Below, one piece after another: positions 18,310 to 27,127 of a stretch of DNA of 64,000 bases. The stretch spans positions 95,424 through 159,423 of the forward strand of contig CANIGJ010000007.1 of the NCBI GenBank assembly GCA_947467145.1, in the 5' to 3' direction. How positions within the stretch are numbered: position 1 is the first letter of the stretch; each line of letters opens with the position of its first letter. The position numbers and the translations under genes are program-made. The notes below the pieces were generated by a model, which did not search any database, was not told the origin of the DNA, and saw only the letters and a program-made list of their open reading frames with translations. Origin of the DNA: Rhodospirillaceae bacterium (lineage in GTDB: Bacteria; Pseudomonadota; Alphaproteobacteria; Rhodospirillales; UBA2165).

Positions 18310-19923
18310 ATGGCCACACATCATGAGTACGATTACATCATCGTTGGGGCCGGATCAGCCGGCTGTGTGCTGGCCAACCGGCTGAGCGCCGCCCCTGATA
18401 TCCGCATCCTGCTGCTCGAAGCCGGAACGCGCGACACCGATCCCTGGATCCGCATTCCCTTCGCCTGGGTCAAGATGGTGCTCGAGCGCCGCAACGACTG
18501 GGGCTACGACACCGAACCCGAACCGGGCCTCGATGGCCGCCGCATGGAGATGATCCGCGGCAAAGTGTTGGGCGGCTGCTGGTCGATCAATGCCATGGCC
18601 TATGTGCGCGGCAACCCGGGCGATTACGATCGCTGGGCCAAAGGCGGATTGACCGACTGGGGCTTCGATCAGGTCCTGCCCTACTTCAAACGCGCCGAAA
18701 GCTGGCAAGGCGGCGGCGACGCTTATCGCGGCGGCACCGGGCCGATCCGCACCATCGCATCGCATTCCACCGATCCGATTCACGACGCGTATCTGGCGGC
18801 CGCGCGCGAGCTCGGCATCCCCTGGACCGACGATTACAACGGCGCGCAGAACGAAGGCATCGGCTACGCCCATCACACGATCCGCGCCGGGCGGCGCGAA
18901 AGCGGCGTGACCGCTTATTTGCGCCCCGCATTGGCGCGTTCGAACTTACAGATCGAAACATCGGCGTTCGTCATCGGCCTTACGTTCGACAACGATCGGG
19001 CTGTCGGCGTCACATACGAACAGAACGGTGCGAGCCACACAGTGCGCGCCGCGCGCGAAGTCATCCTCGCCGGCGGCGTCGTCAATTCACCGCAATTGCT
19101 CATGCTGGCGGGCATCGGGCCAGCCGACAAACTGAGGGCCCTCGGCATATCCGTGCGCGCCGACGCGCCCAATGTCGGCGAGAATCTGCAGGACCATATC
19201 TCGGCCGGGATCTTCTATAAGCGGCCGAAGCCCGGCCCGGTGCACAGCGAATTGCGCGCCGATCGGGCGGCCATCAATGCCGCGCGCGCCTATCTGTTCG
19301 GCAGCGGACCGATGTCCGGTTTTCCCAACCGCTACGCTGCGTTCGTCAAAAGCGATGCCGGCCAGGACATCCCCGACCTGCAATTGCTGTTCAACGCCGG
19401 CACCATGGGCGCGCATCTGTGGTTCCCCGGCTGGAAAACTGCGTACGAGGATTCGTTCGGCTGTCGCGCCGCGGTGCTGCATCCCAAAAGCCGCGGACGC
19501 GTCGAACTCGCCTCGGCCGATCCCACGGCGAAGCTGCGCATCCGCCAGAACTTCTTCTCGCATCCCGACGACATGGCGCTGCTGAAAAAAGGCCTGCACA
19601 TGATGCGCGACATGATTGAGCGCCCGGCCTTCGACGCTTTTCGAGGGAAGGCGCTCAAGCCGGACGATTGGAGCGATGCCGGCCTGGAGGCGCATATCCG
19701 CAAGACCTGCACGACGGTACATCATCCGCTCGGCACCTGCCGGATGGGCGCGGATGAGGCATCCGTCGTCGATCCGCACTTGCGCGTGCGCGGTGTCGAA
19801 GGTCTACGCGTCGTCGATGCCTCGACCATGCCGGACCTCACCGGCGGCAATATCAACGCCGCCGTCATCATGATCGCCGAGAAGGCGGCGGACATGATTC
19901 TAGGGAATCGCGCGTCAGCGTAA
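18310..19923 (+). CDS. GMC-family FAD-dependent oxidoreductase (choline dehydrogenase-like)
   Basis: A 537-residue flavoprotein. The N-terminal dinucleotide motif is YIIVGAGSAGCVLANRLS with LLLEAG; GMC signature 1 is GKVLGGCWSINAMAYVRGNPGDYD; signature 2 is GGVVNSPQLLMLAGIGP; the C-terminal active-site region is HHPLGTCRMG and VVDASTMPDLTGGNINAAVIMIAEKAAD. The His of TVHHPLGT is the usual catalytic base. GMC enzymes oxidise alcohols such as choline, glucose or polyethylene glycol. ATG at 18310 is preceded by GGGGGG. It overlaps the convergent hydrolase by 9 bases. Substrate unknown. Confidence 0.92.
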   Translation: MATHHEYDYIIVGAGSAGCVLANRLSAAPDIRILLLEAGTRDTDPWIRIPFAWVKMVLERRNDWGYDTEPEPGLDGRRMEMIRGKVLGGCWSINAMAYVRGNPGDYDRWAKGGLTDWGFDQVLPYFKRAESWQGGGDAYRGGTGPIRTIASHSTDPIHDAYLAAARELGIPWTDDYNGAQNEGIGYAHHTIRAGRRESGVTAYLRPALARSNLQIETSAFVIGLTFDNDRAVGVTYEQNGASHTVRAAREVILAGGVVNSPQLLMLAGIGPADKLRALGISVRADAPNVGENLQDHISAGIFYKRPKPGPVHSELRADRAAINAARAYLFGSGPMSGFPNRYAAFVKSDAGQDIPDLQLLFNAGTMGAHLWFPGWKTAYEDSFGCRAAVLHPKSRGRVELASADPTAKLRIRQNFFSHPDDMALLKKGLHMMRDMIERPAFDAFRGKALKPDDWSDAGLEAHIRKTCTTVHHPLGTCRMGADEASVVDPHLRVRGVEGLRVVDASTMPDLTGGNINAAVIMIAEKAADMILGNRASA

Positions 19924-20778
19924 ATTCATCATCGCCAGGAACGACAAGGTGAAGTGGCTGTCGGGCTTGCCGATCTCGTCGTACTGGTCGAAGTGGTTGT
20001 TGTCCGGAAAGACCAGACGCGTCACCGATCCGGTCGCCCCTTCCCAGGCGTCCGCGAAGGCTTGGCCCTGGCGCTTGAACTCGTCGAGTTCCTGACCGCC
20101 CCAGGCGACGATGGCGGGCGGCAGATCGCCGCGCAGGTAATTCGCAGCACTGTTGCGCTCCGCCATGCCGGCATCCAGGTGCAGATATTCGTTGCGCTTG
20201 GACAGGATCACCGGTTCCAGATCGTACGGCCCCGAGGTGACGCCAAGCCCCTTCACCAGATCGCCCGGCAATCCATAGCCGCGCCAGTCGGTCACCGCGA
20301 CATTGGCCGCCTGATGCGCGCCCGATGAATGGCCCAGCACGAACAGCCGCGTCGCATCGCCGCCCCACGCGGTGGCGTGTTTGGCCACATAGGCCGTCGC
20401 ATCGCGCGACTGTCGCACCATGAAGTCAAGATTAGCTTCGGGTGCGACCGAAAAATTCACGGCAACGAAGATGGCGCCGGCCTCGACATAGGCCGCGGCC
20501 GCCGTGCCCATGGTCGAGCCCTGCTGCACGCGCCAGGCGCCGCCGTGGAAAAACACCACGACGGGCTTCGGTCCATTGCCGGCGGGCATATACACATCCA
20601 GCCATTCGTCCGGGTGCGGCCCGAAGGCAACATGCTCAAGGCATTTGTAGGCCGCCTTGGCGGCCTTGGTCCGCGCGGTAAAACGCGCCTGATAGGCGCT
20701 GAGATCGGGCACCAGGGTCGCCTGGTCGTACTGCGCATCCAGCGCCGCCTGATCGTAATCAAGATAGATTTTATCCAT
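19915..20778 (-). CDS. Alpha/beta-hydrolase, arylformamidase/esterase-like
   Basis: A 287-residue hydrolase of the BD-FAE/kynurenine formamidase-like group. The oxyanion motif is VVVFFHGGAW (residues 74-82), the nucleophile elbow is LGHSSGAH with Ser151, and the C-terminal catalytic histidine is likely in PDNNHFDQ. The N-terminal MDKIYLDYDQAALDAQYDQ is a helical cap typical of arylformamidases, which often begin near a YDQ..LD.QY pattern. No signal peptide, so cytosolic. The ATG at 20778 was chosen because this motif follows at once. Amide versus ester substrate cannot be told. Confidence 0.83.
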   Translation of the reverse strand: MDKIYLDYDQAALDAQYDQATLVPDLSAYQARFTARTKAAKAAYKCLEHVAFGPHPDEWLDVYMPAGNGPKPVVVFFHGGAWRVQQGSTMGTAAAAYVEAGAIFVAVNFSVAPEANLDFMVRQSRDATAYVAKHATAWGGDATRLFVLGHSSGAHQAANVAVTDWRGYGLPGDLVKGLGVTSGPYDLEPVILSKRNEYLHLDAGMAERNSAANYLRGDLPPAIVAWGGQELDEFKRQGQAFADAWEGATGSVTRLVFPDNNHFDQYDEIGKPDSHFTLSFLAMMNLR

Positions 20779-20882
20779 ATGCGAACGCCCTACCCCCTCG
20801 GCCCGGTTTGGAGGACAATCATAGCTTGGGGGATATCCGGGGGCCACCTCTCCCGGACGCATTCGATATTGGGGTATCGGCG

Positions 20883-23048
20883 ATGGCTGGGCCGCGCTTT
20901 TCGTTCAAGGTCACGATCCTGGTCGTGTTCGCCGTCCTCACGCTCACCCTGAGCGGAGCGATGCTCTACCTCAACTATGCTCGCAATTCCGAAGCGACCC
21001 TGCTCGCGGCCGACAATCTGCTCGAACAGAGCAACGCGCGGATCATGGCTGCGATCGACCGGATGATCGAACCTCTGACGACCATCATCGATATCCTGGT
21101 CCTGTCGCCCGCCGTGGATGCCGCAGCCGGCGATCTTGAACACCCCCTGGCGCCGATCATGATCGAAAGCCTCGACCGCTTCCCACAGATGGCATCGATC
21201 TATCTCGCCAACGGGCGCGGCGATTTCTATCGCGCTGTCGGCTTCAAGGGCGATCGCGACTCGGCGCGCGCCAGCGTGAAGGCGCCCGGCAACGCCATGC
21301 TGGCGACGCAGCGCATCAGGACCGATGTCAACGGCCGGCGCGATGCGCGCTGGCGTTTCTTCGATGCCGACGGCGCGGAAGCCGGCACCGAGATCGATCC
21401 CGCGACCATCTACGATCCGCGACGACGTCCGTGGTATATCGCCGCGCAGAAAACGCCGAACATCATCGTCACCGACTATTACACCTTCGCTTCGGTCGAT
21501 TCTATCGGCCTGACGGTGGCGCGGCGCTGGGGCGATGCGAACGACAATGTCGTTGCCGCCGATATGACCATGTCCTCGGTCTCGCAATATCTGGCCGACA
21601 TGCGCGCGCAACTGCTGGGCAAAACGCAGGGCGCCGAGATCGCCATCGTGCATCGCGATGGCCGCCTGCTCGCCCATTCCGACCGCGCCGGTTTCGAGCG
21701 CGCGTTGGCGACATCGAAAGGTGCGCGCATCCCGGCGGTCGGCGAAGTCGGCAGCGGCGTGCTCAGTGCGATTCTCACGCGCCAACAATCGAACGACACG
21801 CCACGTCTGCGCTTAACCGACGCTGTGGGTACGGACTGGCTGGCGCGTACAGCACCCTTGCCCGCCGCATTCGGCGAAGGCGCCCTTTTGGTGCTTGCCG
21901 TGCCCGCCGAAGACTTCCTGGGGCCCCTGGGACGCACCGCGACCGAAACCCTGATCCTGTCGATGCTGATCGTGCTCGGCTTCCTGCCCATCGTCTATTG
22001 GCTGTCGGGCGCGATCTCGGCGCCGCTCGGCCGCGTGACGCGCGAGATCGCCGCCATCCGCCAATTCGATCTCGAACCGCATGCGCCGATCCGTTCGGGC
22101 ATCGCCGAGATCCAGGATCTGTCGCGCACCCTGGCGGCGGCCAAATTCATGCTCGGCGCCTTCGGCAAATACGTGCCCAAGAACCTGGTGCGCCAGATCG
22201 TCGACAGCGAGATCGAACCCAAGCTCGGCGGACAACGCGTGCCGCTCACCGTGTTCTTCAGCGACGTACGCGATTTCACCACGATCTCGGAGGAGGTGCC
22301 GCCCGAACGCCTGATGGAGTTCATGTCGGACTACCTCGAAGGCCTCGTCGTCATCATCATGGAGAACCGCGGCACGGTCGATAAATTCGTCGGCGATCAG
22401 ATCATGGCCTATTGGAATGCGCCGGTACCGAACCCCGATCACATCGCCGACGGCGCCATCGCGCTACTGCGTTGCCGCGACTGGACCAACGCCAAAAACG
22501 CCGAGTGGGAGCGCGAGGGCCATCCCATTTTGTACACCCGCTTCGCGCTGCACGAAGGCGACGCCATCGTCGGCAATGTCGGCTCATCCGATCGCATGGA
22601 CTACACCGTGGTCGGCGCGACCATCAATCTCGGCTCGCGCATCGAAGGGCTCAACAAGGTCTACGGCACGCAGGTGCTGATCACCCATCCGGTCGCCCAA
22701 GCGCTCGATCCCAAGCGCTTCGTCTTCCGCCCCATCGATCGCGTGCTGCCGAAAGGTGCGGTCCATCCGCTCGACGTCTACGAGCTTAAGGGTGTGGTAC
22801 CGCAGGACACCGTCACGCCCGACCTCGCGGTCGTTGAGGCCGACACCACGCTCTGCGACGCCTGGACGGGCTTCTACGGCCGCTATCTGTCACGCGATTG
22901 GGCCGCGGCGGAGGATGCCCTCAATCGCTTCACCCAGCACTTCGGCGAGGATAGCGTCACCAAGCTCTATCGCGGGCGCCTGTCCGCGTTCAAAACCAAT
23001 CCGCCGCCCGCCGACTGGGATGGCGTGATCCGCTACACAGAGAAATAA
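20883..23048 (+). CDS. Membrane adenylate cyclase with periplasmic Cache-type sensor domain (class III)
   Basis: About 721 residues from the ATG at 20883 (a TTG at 20808 would add 25). TM helix 1 is FKVTILVVFAVLTLTLSGAMLYL; a large periplasmic domain (about 35-350) has Cache features (YDPRRRPWYIAAQ, IIVTDYYTFASVDSIGLTVARR); TM helix 2 is about 352-375, followed by a HAMP-like linker. The cyclase domain (about 450-620) has VFFSDVRDFTTISE and VDKFVGDQIMAYWNAP with the two metal aspartates and the Lys of DKF, and GSSDRMDYTVVGATINLGSRIEGLN with the transition-state Asn and Arg. So it should make cAMP in response to an extracytoplasmic ligand. A single-domain cNMP receptor follows after 5 bases. 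Confidence 0.92.
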   Translation: MAGPRFSFKVTILVVFAVLTLTLSGAMLYLNYARNSEATLLAADNLLEQSNARIMAAIDRMIEPLTTIIDILVLSPAVDAAAGDLEHPLAPIMIESLDRFPQMASIYLANGRGDFYRAVGFKGDRDSARASVKAPGNAMLATQRIRTDVNGRRDARWRFFDADGAEAGTEIDPATIYDPRRRPWYIAAQKTPNIIVTDYYTFASVDSIGLTVARRWGDANDNVVAADMTMSSVSQYLADMRAQLLGKTQGAEIAIVHRDGRLLAHSDRAGFERALATSKGARIPAVGEVGSGVLSAILTRQQSNDTPRLRLTDAVGTDWLARTAPLPAAFGEGALLVLAVPAEDFLGPLGRTATETLILSMLIVLGFLPIVYWLSGAISAPLGRVTREIAAIRQFDLEPHAPIRSGIAEIQDLSRTLAAAKFMLGAFGKYVPKNLVRQIVDSEIEPKLGGQRVPLTVFFSDVRDFTTISEEVPPERLMEFMSDYLEGLVVIIMENRGTVDKFVGDQIMAYWNAPVPNPDHIADGAIALLRCRDWTNAKNAEWEREGHPILYTRFALHEGDAIVGNVGSSDRMDYTVVGATINLGSRIEGLNKVYGTQVLITHPVAQALDPKRFVFRPIDRVLPKGAVHPLDVYELKGVVPQDTVTPDLAVVEADTTLCDAWTGFYGRYLSRDWAAAEDALNRFTQHFGEDSVTKLYRGRLSAFKTNPPPADWDGVIRYTEK

Positions 23049-23053
23049 GACCC

Positions 23054-23452
23054 ATGCCATCTGACTCGCATGCCGCTCTCAATCGCATCTCGCAATTCGA
23101 AGATCGCCTGAGCAAGAACGTCTTCAAGCCGGGGGCCACGATCTTTCGCGCCGGCGAGATGGACGATACCGCCTATATCGTGAAAAGCGGCGAGGTGCAG
23201 ATCGTCACCGAAAACGCCAAGGGTCAGCTCGTGCTGCTGACCACGGTCGGTCCCGGTCAGATCTTCGGCGAGCTGGCGCTGATGAACGAGCGAACGCGCA
23301 CGGCGGCGGCGCGTACCGAAAGCGGCTGCGAATTGCTGATCATCAAGCCGGCGCAGATCGAGGCATTGCTCGAAAACGCTTCGCCCTTCATCCGCTTCTG
23401 GATCGAACACCTGGTCGGGCGCGTGATCGATCTCACGCGCCGGATCGGCTGA
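23054..23452 (+). CDS. Stand-alone cyclic-nucleotide-binding domain protein
   Basis: 132 residues forming a single cNMP-binding beta-roll: KPGATIFRAGEMDDTAYIVKSGEVQIV, then the phosphate-binding cassette FGELALMNERTRTAAARTE with the Glu and Arg that contact the cyclic phosphate and ribose, and a C-terminal helix LIIKPAQIEALLENASPFIRFWIEHLVGRVIDLTRRI. There is no HTH, kinase or channel domain. It starts 5 bases after the adenylate cyclase stop, so the two are surely one operon. Inferred role: a diffusible cAMP effector or cAMP buffer acting through protein contact. Confidence 0.9.
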   Translation: MPSDSHAALNRISQFEDRLSKNVFKPGATIFRAGEMDDTAYIVKSGEVQIVTENAKGQLVLLTTVGPGQIFGELALMNERTRTAAARTESGCELLIIKPAQIEALLENASPFIRFWIEHLVGRVIDLTRRIG

Positions 23453-23458
23453 GCCCAT

Positions 23459-24256
23459 TCAGACGTCGAACCAGACGTTTTTCGGCAGCGGGAGCTGATC
23501 GAGCATCGCTTCGGTGATCGGACCGTTCGGCGCGATACCGTCTTGTTCGCGGAGCGTATGCTCGACCTGACGCGTATGCTGACCGATATGCCAACAGGCC
23601 CGCTCCAGCAATTGGTGCACATTTTTGGTGCCGGCGCGCGTCGTAAAGGTCTTGGCCATATCGGCGCGGTCGGTCGAGGCCCACCAAGCCTGCAACACGG
23701 CGCGCATCTCGTCGCCGTATGCAGCCATATCGGCATAGCTGGCGATGTCGTCCGGCACCGGCATTTCGTAGGCCACCGCGACCGGCATACCGTGTTCCTG
23801 CACCTGCCAGACGAAGGCCTGCACGATGAAGAAGACATGATGCAGCATGCGGCGATGATCCCAGCCGCGATAGGGCACGATCACGCCCTCCGATCCGGCC
23901 GGGAACTGATGCGCGTAACGTTGTGCTGCGGCGAGGAATGCATCAGTGCGATCGACCAGTTCCTTGGGCGACATGACCGGCGTCTCGTCCACCACTTCGC
24001 CCTTGCCGATCAAGGACGCGAGGTCGACGAGGTTGGCGGCGGCGATGCAGCGATCGCCCTTCACGCCGAGCGGCAAGGTCTTGAGGCCGAAGCGCGCCAC
24101 CGTCGCGTCCATGCGCTCAGGTTCTTCGGCGATGTTGACGCTGATATAATCGACGCCGCGCGAGCGCAGGAATTCCTTCGCGCGCAGACAGCTCGAACAG
24201 CCGGGCTGCCAGTAGAGTTCGATCTGGTCGACTGTGGCTTGCGATGCGCCGTCCAT
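23459..24256 (-). CDS. Glutaredoxin-DinB-like two-domain fusion protein
   Basis: 265 residues. Residues about 8-85 form a glutaredoxin-like fold with the redox motif WQPGCSSCLRAKEFLRSRGVDY and the cis-proline LKTLPLGVKGDRCIAA. Residues about 100-260 form a helical bundle resembling DinB/YfiT metal-binding proteins (WDHRRMLHHVFFIVQAFVWQ, ACWHIGQHTRQVEHTL), with histidines placed for a metal site. DinB-family proteins often act as thiol-dependent S-transferases using bacillithiol or mycothiol. A glutaredoxin domain attached to such a bundle suggests a thiol-transfer or recycling enzyme. It converges on the cNMP protein with a 6-base gap. Confidence 0.75.
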   Translation of the reverse strand: MDGASQATVDQIELYWQPGCSSCLRAKEFLRSRGVDYISVNIAEEPERMDATVARFGLKTLPLGVKGDRCIAAANLVDLASLIGKGEVVDETPVMSPKELVDRTDAFLAAAQRYAHQFPAGSEGVIVPYRGWDHRRMLHHVFFIVQAFVWQVQEHGMPVAVAYEMPVPDDIASYADMAAYGDEMRAVLQAWWASTDRADMAKTFTTRAGTKNVHQLLERACWHIGQHTRQVEHTLREQDGIAPNGPITEAMLDQLPLPKNVWFDV

Positions 24257-24276
24257 GAGCCTCTCCCGTTTCCAGA

Positions 24277-24420
24277 GCCGTCATGCTCGGACTCGTTCCG
24301 AGCATCCACGGCAACGGCGCGTCTGCGCCGTTATGATTCTTTTCGCGCTATCGCGCTTTCGTGGATGGCCGGTGTGCTTGGCACACATGGAATGTGTGAC
24401 TCAAGCCCGGCCATGACGGC
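24277..24420. repeat. REP-like multi-hairpin intergenic repeat
   Basis: The outer ends are GCCGTCATG and CATGACGGC, inverted. Inside are hairpins ATGCTCGGA/TCCGAGCAT (loop ctcgt), AACGGCGC/GCGCCGTT, GTGTGC/GCACAC, and ATGGCCGG (24365) pairing with CCGGCCAT (24408). The CGTCATG...CATCCACG and CGTGGATGGCCGG...CATGACG words are typical of dispersed extragenic palindromes in alphaproteobacteria. No frame of interest is inside. Whether it is mobile cannot be judged from one copy. Confidence 0.75.
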
Positions 24421-24447
24421 GGAGTATAGCGGCAAAAATTAATCTTG

Positions 24448-25416
24448 TTAATGACCCCAGGTGTTCTTGTAGTCGCGCTTGGCCTCGTCGGTCAGATACT
24501 TCTCCTCGATCTCGCGGATCTTCGCCATACCCGTGAGCACCGCCTGTTCGACCGGGCCCCATTTGCCGTAAGAGCCCGCCTTGCGCTGGGCGCGGTCGTC
24601 GATATAGGCGCCGCCCTCTTCCATCATGGAATTGAGCTTCTCCCACGACGCCTGCAGGCCCCAGGTCGCGGCGATGGTGGGATACATCACCAGGCAGGCG
24701 CCGAGATCGGCATATTCCTGGTTGCTCGGCGCGGGCTCGACCGTGTTGGCCCACAGCGCGAAGACGGGTGCCGGGATTTCCTTGCAGGCGCGTTTCAATT
24801 GTTCGCGCGTCTCGCAGGAATTCAGCCAGATGAAATCGGCCCCGCCGTCCTTCACATAGGCAATCGAGCGTTCGAGCGCATCGTCGAAACCGCCATCCTG
24901 CGCGCCCAAGGAATCCGTGCGCGCACAGATGACGAATTCGGGATCCATCTCGTTGCGCGCCGCCACGGCGGCCTTCAGCTTGCCGACATGCTCGGCCAAG
25001 GACACGCAACGCCGGCCCGCCTCGGTCGCGGATTTTTTCGGCGCCTCTTGGTCCTCGAGCTGCAAGCCCGCCGCCCCCGCACGGCAGATTTCGCGCACCG
25101 CGTAATCGGCGTTCACCGCATTGCCATAGCCAGTGTCGCAATCGACGAAGATCGGGATGTCGCAAATGGCGGCGGCATGGCGCACATGATCGGCGACATC
25201 GCGTAGACCGATGAAGCCGTTGTCAGGTACGCCGAGAAGGAAGGCCGACATCTGCGAGCCGGCGAAAAAGAAGGACTCAAACCCGGCGCGCTCGGCCATC
25301 TTGGCATACAGCGGCGAAAAGCCGCCCGGCATCACGGTGCAGCGCGGCCCGGTCAGCAAGGCGCGGAATTTCTGGCGCTTGGCGCGCACGGCGTCATGAG
25401 CATTGGCGGCGATCAT
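24448..25416 (-). CDS. ICL/PEP-mutase family enzyme (copy 1), lyase cysteine absent
   Basis: A 322-residue TIM-barrel protein of the isocitrate lyase/PEP mutase superfamily. Metal-site motif VDCDTGYGNAVN near residue 92, followed by the loop LEDQEAPKKSATEAGRRCVS, and ICARTDSLGAQDGGFDDALERSIAY. In lyases the loop after EDQ carries KRCGH with a catalytic cysteine; here it is KKSAT, so a C-C lyase mechanism like methylisocitrate lyase is unlikely, and a decarboxylase, hydrolase or mutase-type reaction is more likely. It is closely similar in layout to the copy at 30363 (same FSP..A..AGFE.FF.AGSQMS words). Confidence 0.85.
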   Translation of the reverse strand: MIAANAHDAVRAKRQKFRALLTGPRCTVMPGGFSPLYAKMAERAGFESFFFAGSQMSAFLLGVPDNGFIGLRDVADHVRHAAAICDIPIFVDCDTGYGNAVNADYAVREICRAGAAGLQLEDQEAPKKSATEAGRRCVSLAEHVGKLKAAVAARNEMDPEFVICARTDSLGAQDGGFDDALERSIAYVKDGGADFIWLNSCETREQLKRACKEIPAPVFALWANTVEPAPSNQEYADLGACLVMYPTIAATWGLQASWEKLNSMMEEGGAYIDDRAQRKAGSYGKWGPVEQAVLTGMAKIREIEEKYLTDEAKRDYKNTWGH

Positions 25417-25716
25417 CGGTGGCTCCCTCCCTGTGGTTCCGTTGCGCGGCGTTCAACTTATCGCGAGCGCCGCCCGGACTTCGCCGTCATGCTAGCGGGC
25501 CGTGTTGTGGCGGGCAAACCGGCGTTATACTTGCAAACCCGCCATTTCCGCCGTCGCGCGCGCCGGGTTTACTGCCGCTCATCCGCCGGCGCGCAACACG
25601 CCATTAAGCGCCGGTTCAGACTCCTAGGTTAAATTCCCATATTGCAACGCGGAGAGACTTTCGTGTCTCTTTATGGTCACGGCCCTCCTGAACGTAAAAC
25701 CTTCTCAGAGGCAAAA
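25417..25716. other. Divergent intergenic region between ICL/PEPM copy 1 and TPR-like gene
   Basis: A 300-base spacer. It holds short GC-rich dyads (for example around 25555-25600, with GCGCGCGCCGGG and CCGCCGGCGCGC) but no stem followed by a T-run and no family-specific operator that I recognise. In-frame upstream starts of the following gene (TTG 25642, GTG 25663) fall in it. Confidence 0.5.
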
Positions 25717-26280
25717 GTGCAAAAGACTGATCGGAACGCCCCAACGGACGAACGCTCCTTCTCTGTGCCCAATGTTATACTTGGGGCAGTGGCGCTCGCC
25801 GCCCTCGCGGCCGCAACGCTCATGGCTCCGTCCCTCGCGAATGCCGGCTCGCTCGAGGATTACCAACGCGCCAACCGCCCGGCGGTCACGCACACGGTCG
25901 AAGAAAGCCTGACTGCGATCAACGATTACACCGCGGCGATCGAAGCCGATCTCGAAGATCAACAATTGAGCGTCAGCCAGCGCCGCACCGCGATCTATCA
26001 GCGCGCCTATCATTGGATGACGTTGTACAAGTGCGACGAGGCGATCCCCGGCTTCACGGCCCTGATCGAGGGCAGCGATCCCCGCGTCGGCACTTTGCTC
26101 GAAAACGATCCGCTGTATGCCGAAAGCTACAAGTGGCGCGCGGTCTGCCGCTACACCGTGTTCGACCTCAGAGGCGCCATCGGCGACATCCAGGCGGCCC
26201 GCCGCCTGCGCCCTGCGGACTACACGATCAGACGGATGGATATGGAGATGACCTTATCCAACCTGCCGCTGGATGGGTGA
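25717..26280 (+). CDS. Exported or membrane-anchored TPR-like protein of unknown function
   Basis: About 187 residues from GTG at 25717, which has AGAGG six bases upstream; GTG at 25663 (with GGAGAG) or TTG at 25642 would lengthen it, so the start is uncertain. A hydrophobic segment VPNVILGAVALAALAAATLMAPSLANA serves as a signal peptide or anchor. The rest is helical with TPR-like pairs: LTAINDYTAAIEADL, RRTAIYQRAYHWMTLYKCDEAIPGFTALIEG, YAESYKWRAVCRYTVFDLRGAIGDIQAARRLRPAD. TPR proteins mediate protein contacts. No partner is obvious from neighbours. Confidence 0.7.
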   Translation: MQKTDRNAPTDERSFSVPNVILGAVALAALAAATLMAPSLANAGSLEDYQRANRPAVTHTVEESLTAINDYTAAIEADLEDQQLSVSQRRTAIYQRAYHWMTLYKCDEAIPGFTALIEGSDPRVGTLLENDPLYAESYKWRAVCRYTVFDLRGAIGDIQAARRLRPADYTIRRMDMEMTLSNLPLDG

Positions 26281-26468
26281 GGCGTCTCTAACTTTGTAAT
26301 AAGATCCGCGACAACATCGCCCGGGGTGAAAAGCCTCAACCGACGTGACATAGCGCCGCCCATCCGCTCTTTCCGTCCCAATTTTACCCCCGATTATCCC
26401 AAGACTGACACTGGCTGTCACAGGCCCCCGCGCCGTAAGTTTTCCCTACCTTCACGGGGAAACACACA

Positions 26469-26810
26469 GTGTCCAACGCTTTACAAATTCACCAGATCGC
26501 CACCCGCCTGATCGCGCTGCACGGGCCCGAGGCACGCACCGTCGCCGCCACGAAGGCCGACGAGATGCTGGCCAGCGGCAAACTGTACGAGCGCCGCACT
26601 TGGCGGCGCATCCAGGAAGAGGTCGAGCGCGCCCTCGGCCGCGACCTGCTCGGCGATTTCCCGGGCCTGGTGGCCGGCCTCTATCGCGATCATGCCGAAC
26701 CTCTGGCGCGGTTCACCCCATTCGCGGACGAGACGGACGCAAACGATCCGGCCGCCAATCCGCAATTTTTCACCGCTTGGCCCCTATCAACCAAATGGAT
26801 GTCATCATGA
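26469..26810 (+). CDS. Small protein of unknown function, first of a coupled pair
   Basis: 113 residues from GTG at 26469. Helical, with QIHQIATRLIALHGPEARTVAATKADEMLASGKLYERRTWRRIQEEVERALGRDLLGDFPG. No signal peptide or cysteine motif. The sequence is like the short helical proteins that accompany regulatory or DNA-associated functions in alphaproteobacteria, but I cannot name a family. Its TGA overlaps the next start (ATGATGA at 26807), so the pair is translationally coupled. Confidence 0.65.
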   Translation: MSNALQIHQIATRLIALHGPEARTVAATKADEMLASGKLYERRTWRRIQEEVERALGRDLLGDFPGLVAGLYRDHAEPLARFTPFADETDANDPAANPQFFTAWPLSTKWMSS

Positions 26811-27073
26811 TGAAAAAAGCCGAACTGTTCCGCGCCCTCGCCGCCGACAAACGCCGTCAGGCCGACGCCGCCTGGAACCCGCACACCGTGCGCCAGTGCC
26901 TGGAGATCGCCAAATCCTACGAGCGCCGCGCGCAACTTGAAGAGAAGAAAGGCGCCACGCTCTATGCCGACGACGCCGATTACGGCGATGGCATCCCTCA
27001 GTGGCCGCGCCGGATGGAAATCCGCCCGAGCCGCGCCAGCATCCTCGCCGGCCCCGGCATCGCCGCCGAGTAA
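26807..27073 (+). CDS. Small protein of unknown function, second of a coupled pair
   Basis: 88 residues. The ATG at 26807 overlaps the previous TGA. It opens with MMKKAELFRALAADKRRQADAAWNPHTVRQCLEIAKSYERRAQLEE, a charged helix, then GATLYADDADYGDGIPQWPRRMEIRPS. No known family recognised. Codon use is like that of neighbours and the overlapping start supports it as real although it is short. Confidence 0.6.
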   Translation: MMKKAELFRALAADKRRQADAAWNPHTVRQCLEIAKSYERRAQLEEKKGATLYADDADYGDGIPQWPRRMEIRPSRASILAGPGIAAE

Positions 27074-27127
27074 TACGACCCGAATTTAACGAACCCCCGA
27101 AGGGCTTTCCCCCGAGCCCGACCCCAG

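Noticed and set aside
26405..26421. CTGACAC-like and CTGTCAC words as a Pho box
   Set aside because: The two words are ten bases apart rather than the eleven that PhoB needs, and the next gene has no phosphate link.
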